Assembly: GCA_020041925.1 (NCBI GenBank)
Contig: CP083409.1
Origin: Faucicola osloensis_D
GTDB lineage: Bacteria; Pseudomonadota; Gammaproteobacteria; Pseudomonadales; Moraxellaceae
Reading direction: 5' to 3' (one strand)
DNA: 64,000 bases
How positions within the stretch are numbered: the stretch's first letter is position 1; each line of letters opens with the position of its first letter. Under the pieces are notes generated by a model, which was given only the letters and a program-made list of their open reading frames with translations, searched no databases and was not told where the DNA came from. This document shows positions 59,702-64,000 of the stretch, piece after piece. The position numbers and the translations under genes were made by a program.

Positions 59702-60939
59702 AATTTGGCTTTATTCATACAATTCATATAGCGTACGTTGACTTTATCAGCGTACCATTTGGTATTGTAATCGCGGCTGAGTTTTGCCCCAGAGATGACC
59801 ACCTGTGGCATGATGGCAGTAGGTGCGTTTTTGCCAGTTTTCATTTTGTAAAGACTACCAATGGTGCGATAGGTTTCGGTATTTTCAAAATCTTGGCTTT
59901 TTTCTTTTGCCAAGTCTATACGCACTTGTCGCTCCGTCAGGCTAATCATGCCTTGCTGAATCATTGATATCAGCGCCTGCTCACTTTGGCTGATATTGGC
60001 ACTGATTTTATTGCCTTTTTCATAAATCAATAAATCGCCATCATAGTCTATTTCGGCTTTGGACAACTCTTTTAGCATTTTTTGAAAAGCGGCATTACGG
60101 CTTGAATACATCCCTGAGTTGTAGTCAGCGAAGCGATAAATCGGGTCTTGATAATTGGCTTTATACAGTAGTAAGCGATGGATACCATAGTACAATCCGC
60201 CATATTGGCTATATAGGTCTTTACGCAGTTCAAGGTTATTGCCATTCATCCGGCGATGGTCGCGCGCATAACTTACTTGCACCTGCATTGAGCCTAACGT
60301 GGTAATCGGGTCTAATTTTTCTTCAATATCCCCGCCCACCAATTTGGTGACGCTGTTCAGCTTGCTGGCATAATATTTGCTTGAAAAATACGCAAACATC
60401 TGATGATAAATGTCGTCAAGTTCTTCTTCGGTTTTGACTTTAGCAATTTGTTTTTCAAAGCTGTTATCGGGCGTTGGCTCAGTTTTTAGCATGGTGCGAA
60501 AATACGGCGCCAGCGTTGAGCCTAATTTTTCTTCCAACTCCTCATTCATCGCTTTTAGGCTTGATTGCCCTAAATTCGGAACGGGCGGATTGGCTTTAAA
60601 ATTGGACTCTTGGTCGATAATGGCGACAGCGGTACAAATATTTTGCGCGTTTTTTTCTATTTTTAGGGTATCAAATATTTGGTTGATGTCTTGTGCCCAG
60701 CTTTTGCTATCTTGCCCACGTTTGGGAATCAGTTTGGCAATTTGTTTGGCACCAATGGGCGAGTTAACGTCGGTTTGCGTTTGAAAATAATCACACGCTG
60801 TCAACCCAAGCGGTAGAGTCAGCGTTATTGCCAACATCGACAGGGTTTTACCAAAGTTCGCAAGGCTTTTTGAGCGGGTCATGGTAAAATCTGACGCTAC
60901 AGTAGTCGCATTTGTAACAAAATGAGATGGTAATTTCAT
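59698..60939 (-). CDS. DUF1615 lipoprotein
   Basis: A 413-residue protein. The start at 60939, an ATG with AGGTGAG upstream, is chosen over a GTG at 60948; it gives an unusually long N-terminal region (about 30 residues) before the hydrophobic segment and the lipobox LTAC near residue 49. A shorter start at 60882 would give a typical signal but lacks a ribosome-binding site. The rest matches DUF1615 with CTAVAIIDQESNFKANPPVP and STLAPYF. The Glu in IIDQES resembles the catalytic Glu region of lysozyme-like transglycosylases. Predicted membrane lipoprotein; function not established. Confidence 0.82.
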   Translation of the reverse strand: MKLPSHFVTNATTVASDFTMTRSKSLANFGKTLSMLAITLTLPLGLTACDYFQTQTDVNSPIGAKQIAKLIPKRGQDSKSWAQDINQIFDTLKIEKNAQNICTAVAIIDQESNFKANPPVPNLGQSSLKAMNEELEEKLGSTLAPYFRTMLKTEPTPDNSFEKQIAKVKTEEELDDIYHQMFAYFSSKYYASKLNSVTKLVGGDIEEKLDPITTLGSMQVQVSYARDHRRMNGNNLELRKDLYSQYGGLYYGIHRLLLYKANYQDPIYRFADYNSGMYSSRNAAFQKMLKELSKAEIDYDGDLLIYEKGNKISANISQSEQALISMIQQGMISLTERQVRIDLAKEKSQDFENTETYRTIGSLYKMKTGKNAPTAIMPQVVISGAKLSRDYNTKWYADKVNVRYMNCMNKAKF

Positions 60940-61433
60940 TAAACTCACCTATACTGAACAAGATAGTTTTATCTTAATTTGGATTGAGATTCACTCAAAT
61001 CACTGATTGGGTCGTTGCCTAACACTCATTTGAGTGATACAAAAATTTTATCGACGGTTTGACTTGCAATTGTTTGCTAATAGACACATCTTAATAAAAT
61101 TAACACATGAGTAAGCGTAATAAAGTTAGTGTTAAATGGCTAAACATGGGCAACCCTAAAACGGTTAAGATATATAAAGTGACTATGGCATTTACTTTAT
61201 TTTAACCTTTAACATTTATTTTAAGGCTTAACACGCCCAAAACCAACGCACTATCATAGCTAAAACGCGCTGCTATAGCGACTACTCTGTCATATTTTAT
61301 TATGGCTAGCGCAGTATCAAATCAAATTTAATCACACAAAAATTCACAGGGAAAGTGAGTTGATAATTTTAAATGAACAAGGTTAGTTTTTTTGCTCTTT
61401 GAGGAAATCTGGTAAGTAAGGTGTAGAATTGAC
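60940..61433. other. 494-base intergenic region between the DUF1615 gene and relA
   Basis: AT-rich divergent region. I see no gene; a 32-codon frame at 61107-61205 has no ribosome-binding site. Promoter-like elements cannot be called with confidence. Confidence 0.35.
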
Positions 61434-63851
61434 ATGGTAAAAATACGAGAAAGTTTGCCGCTATTGGATGGAAAAGACGTTGATCATGATAGTACCACGA
61501 TGATTGCGAGTATCACTGCCAGCCAGCGTCATTTCACCCATACTGACTTGCCCATTCTCTCTGAGCCTGCTAGCCACATCATCGATGAGCATACCATTGA
61601 TACCGAAGCTTGGCTGGCATCGATGGCAAAACGCGCTCATCTCACTGAGCTGCCTGAGCTGACCAAAGCCTGTCAACTACTCAAAAATCAAGATTTAAGT
61701 ACCGAAAGCAACCGCTCTAATGCGTTTTTGACTGGGATTGGGATTGCCGATATTTTGGGTTATCTGTACCAAGATGAAGACACACTTGTTGCTGCGATGT
61801 TATATCGTGCCGCGCGTATCCAAATTTTTACCCCCAAACAAATCCAAGCCACCTTTGGCGATGAAGTCGCAGAGCTAGTCCAAGAGACCCTAGCGCTGGG
61901 GCGACTGTCGGATTTGATAGAGAACAACAAGCGCTTAGAAGACCACTTTAACAACAACCAACGCGAGCAGTTATCGGGCATTTATAACATGCTCATCTCA
62001 ATGACCAACGATGTGCGTGTGGTGCTCATCAAATTGGCTGAGCGTACTTTTGCGATGCGAGAGCTGTCGTATGCCAGCCCAGAGCGTCAGCAACGGGTCG
62101 CCCGTGAGGTCATGACAATCTACGCGCCGCTAGCGCATCGTATGGGTATTGCACAGCTTAAATGGGAGCTTGAGGACTTATCATTTCGTTATCTTGCGCC
62201 TGACCGCTACAAAGAAATCGCCAAATTACTCTCTGAAAAACGTAGCGAGCGCGAAACCTATATCGATCGGGTTGCCCAACAACTGCGCGAGGCGTTAGCT
62301 GCCCAAGGGATTGACGGGGAAATCACCGGTCGTGTCAAACACATCTATTCGATTTATCGTAAGATGAAACTCAAATCACTGTCGTTTGACCAGTTATATG
62401 ATATCCGCGCACTGCGGGTACTGGTGCATAACAATGCCGATTGTTATCACGTATTGGGGCTGGTGCATGGTTTATGGCGCTATATTCCCGAACAGTTTGA
62501 TGACTATATCACCAACCCAAAAACCAATGGCTATCGCTCGCTACATACCGCGGTGATTGCCGAGAACAAATCGCTGGAAGTACAAATTCGCACTTTTGAC
62601 ATGCACTATGAAGCCGAACTTGGCATGTGTGCACACGTCAATTACAAAGAAGGCACCAAAAACAAAAAAGACGACTATCTGACCAAAAAAATTAGCTCAC
62701 TGCGTCAGTTATTGCTCAATCAAGAAAATGCTGACAATCATGACCCCTTAAAATTTGTATTAGATAAACATGTTGAGCATGAGCATGGCGAGCTCGATGA
62801 AGAAGAACAAGTCGTTGATTTTGGTGAATTCGAGCGGATTTATGTGTTTAGTCGTGATGGTGACATCATCGAATTGCCCAAAGGCTCAACTGTGCTCGAT
62901 TTTGCCTATCATGTGCATACCCATGTCGGCAATCGCGCCCAAGCCGCTCGCGTCAACAAACGCTATGTGCCGCTGACCTATCAGCTCAAAACAGGCGAAC
63001 AAGTTGAGATTATTACCAAGCAATCACGCGAGCCAAACCGTGATTGGCTAGTGGCATCCTTAGGTTATATCAATACCAGTCGCGCTCGCAGCAAACTGCG
63101 CCAATGGTTTAATAAGCAAGACCGTGATAAAAATATCGAAACAGGTAAGCACATATTAACCAAAGAATTGGCGCGCATGTCGGTACACCCTAACAGTATC
63201 GATTTAAATGATTACGTCAAATTTTTTAATGCCAAAAACAGTGATGATATTTTGGTAGGGCTAGTCAATGGCAACGTTGAATTGCATAATTTGACCGGTC
63301 ATATCAGTCGTCATTTAGATTTAGAACCCGAAGTCACTGATACTGAGCTTATCCCCAGCATTCACCCCAAAGCCACAGGCAAGCTAGATGCGTATAAAAT
63401 CGAAGTCGATGGCTTAGATAACATTGCTATTCACTTGGCAAATTGCTGCTCGCCTGTGCAAGGTGAGCCAATTGCGGGTTATATCACCCAGTCCAATGGC
63501 GTATCCGTCCACCGCAGTGATTGCGTCGAATACGAGCGACTGGTGGAGCGTGAGCCTGAACGCGCTATTAGTGCTGCTTGGTATGGCAATAAAGGCAAAA
63601 GCCAATTGGTACAAATATACCTTGAATCGTATGACAGGCGGGGCTTGCTCAAAGACTTGACCCAAATCATCGACCAAGAAAATGTCAATATCCGCCAAGT
63701 TGATACCCTAAGCGGGGATGATGATATCGCGCGGTTGAATTTTACCATAGAAGTAACGGGGCTAAGTCAGTTGTCCAAGCTGCTAGCAAAACTAGAGCAG
63801 CAACATGGTATTATCTTGGCGCGTCGTATCGTCAATAACAACAAGTCTTAA
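61434..63851 (+). CDS. relA: RelA, (p)ppGpp synthetase I
   Basis: An 805-residue ribosome-associated alarmone synthetase of the stringent response. The N-terminal HD-like domain (about 50-210) is degenerate: where SpoT enzymes have the His-Asp pair, this reads LVAAMLYRAARI, so hydrolase activity is not expected. The synthetase domain has GRVKHIYSIYRKMKLK and EQFDDYITNPKTNGYRSLHT with the FDDY/NPK substrate site. TGS (IYVFSRDGDIIELPKGSTVL), a CCSPVQGEPIAGYI zinc-finger-like region and a C-terminal ACT domain follow. Translation starts MVKIRESLP. It is followed 26 bases later by mutM. Confidence 0.96.
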   Translation: MVKIRESLPLLDGKDVDHDSTTMIASITASQRHFTHTDLPILSEPASHIIDEHTIDTEAWLASMAKRAHLTELPELTKACQLLKNQDLSTESNRSNAFLTGIGIADILGYLYQDEDTLVAAMLYRAARIQIFTPKQIQATFGDEVAELVQETLALGRLSDLIENNKRLEDHFNNNQREQLSGIYNMLISMTNDVRVVLIKLAERTFAMRELSYASPERQQRVAREVMTIYAPLAHRMGIAQLKWELEDLSFRYLAPDRYKEIAKLLSEKRSERETYIDRVAQQLREALAAQGIDGEITGRVKHIYSIYRKMKLKSLSFDQLYDIRALRVLVHNNADCYHVLGLVHGLWRYIPEQFDDYITNPKTNGYRSLHTAVIAENKSLEVQIRTFDMHYEAELGMCAHVNYKEGTKNKKDDYLTKKISSLRQLLLNQENADNHDPLKFVLDKHVEHEHGELDEEEQVVDFGEFERIYVFSRDGDIIELPKGSTVLDFAYHVHTHVGNRAQAARVNKRYVPLTYQLKTGEQVEIITKQSREPNRDWLVASLGYINTSRARSKLRQWFNKQDRDKNIETGKHILTKELARMSVHPNSIDLNDYVKFFNAKNSDDILVGLVNGNVELHNLTGHISRHLDLEPEVTDTELIPSIHPKATGKLDAYKIEVDGLDNIAIHLANCCSPVQGEPIAGYITQSNGVSVHRSDCVEYERLVEREPERAISAAWYGNKGKSQLVQIYLESYDRRGLLKDLTQIIDQENVNIRQVDTLSGDDDIARLNFTIEVTGLSQLSKLLAKLEQQHGIILARRIVNNNKS

Positions 63852-63877
63852 TGCTTTAAATAGGAGTCACACGGCAT

Positions 63878-64000
63878 ATGCCAGAATTGCCCGAAGTGCA
63901 GACGACAGCGACGAGTCTGCAACCTTTGCTCAATCAAACCGTTGAAAAAGTTAGCGTCTTTCAGCCCAAATTGCGCTGGGCGGTGCCTGATGACTTGGTG
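63878..64000 (+). CDS. mutM: Formamidopyrimidine-DNA glycosylase (5' end)
   Basis: The first 41 residues, cut by the window edge: MPELPEVQTT at the start, where Pro2 is the catalytic nucleophile and Glu3 the general acid of Fpg/MutM. It excises 8-oxoguanine and formamidopyrimidines. TAGGAG lies upstream of the ATG; the relA-mutM spacing of 26 bases suggests one transcript. Confidence 0.95.
   Translation, partial: MPELPEVQTTATSLQPLLNQTVEKVSVFQPKLRWAVPDDLV

Noticed and set aside
61107..61205. 32-codon frame upstream of relA
   Set aside because: No ribosome-binding site and no recognisable product; frames of this size are expected by chance in AT-rich DNA.
61434..63851. SpoT instead of RelA
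   Set aside because: The His-Asp hydrolase pair expected in SpoT is replaced by non-polar and basic residues, and the synthetase site is of RelA type.

Overview
The window is a stretch of an ordinary bacterial chromosome from a gammaproteobacterium, most likely a member of the Moraxellaceae (Moraxella/Faucicola, with Psychrobacter and Acinetobacter as relatives). That assignment is an inference. It rests on the protein sequences, the moderate GC content, the gatCAB genes divergent from mreBCD-maf, a dsbC-hom neighbourhood, a PRC-barrel/DUF2382 stress pair and a cytosolic YkuD protein of the Acinetobacter ElsL type. I see no insertion sequence, prophage, CRISPR array or rRNA gene, and there is one tRNA.

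Layout. 1-4.8 kb: the 3' part of rsmI, two TauE/SafE permeases, coaBC divergent from radC, and a DUF4126 protein. 4.8-18.9 kb: the S10, spc and alpha ribosomal operons in one block on the minus strand, from rpsJ to rplQ, with secY and rpoA. Each of the three has a recognisable promoter and a structured leader. 18.9-28.9 kb: an AT-rich pair of unrecognised small genes squeezed between rng (RNase G) and the S10 promoter, then a HAD phosphatase, rluC, a long leader, rne (RNase E) and a DUF808 membrane protein. 29-33 kb: dsbC (predicted lipoprotein), hom and an acetyl-CoA acetyltransferase. 33-38.5 kb: a cold-shock/DUF1294 membrane protein, two DUF2382 stress proteins, metR and a CNNM/CBS transporter-like protein. 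38.5-43.5 kb: the fadBA beta-oxidation operon with tandem repeats in its leader, a small secreted beta-sandwich protein, a CHMI-type tautomerase and a YbaK deacylase. 43.7-48.8 kb: a cytochrome c5-like lipoprotein, rpsU-yqeY and the mreBCD-maf cell-shape operon. 49.3-52.9 kb: gatCAB and tRNA-Pro(GGG). 53-64 kb: a small SH3-like secreted protein, a YkuD carboxypeptidase/transpeptidase, a nitroreductase, an orphan membrane protein, a CYTH-CHAD protein, a GST, rlmD, a DUF1615 lipoprotein, relA and the start of mutM.

The dominant theme is translation and growth control: ribosomal proteins, RNA polymerase alpha, rRNA modification (RsmI, RluC, RlmD), RNA decay (RNases E and G), tRNA amidation (GatCAB), editing (YbaK) and the stringent response (RelA), together with cell-shape proteins. 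The window is largely housekeeping. The most unusual items are the orphan AT-rich gene pair beside the S10 promoter, the histidine/aspartate-rich insertion in CoaBC, structured leaders of the ribosomal operons and the DUF2382 gene, and tandem repeats in the leaders of fatty-acid and thiolase genes. I found no clear, large undescribed system.
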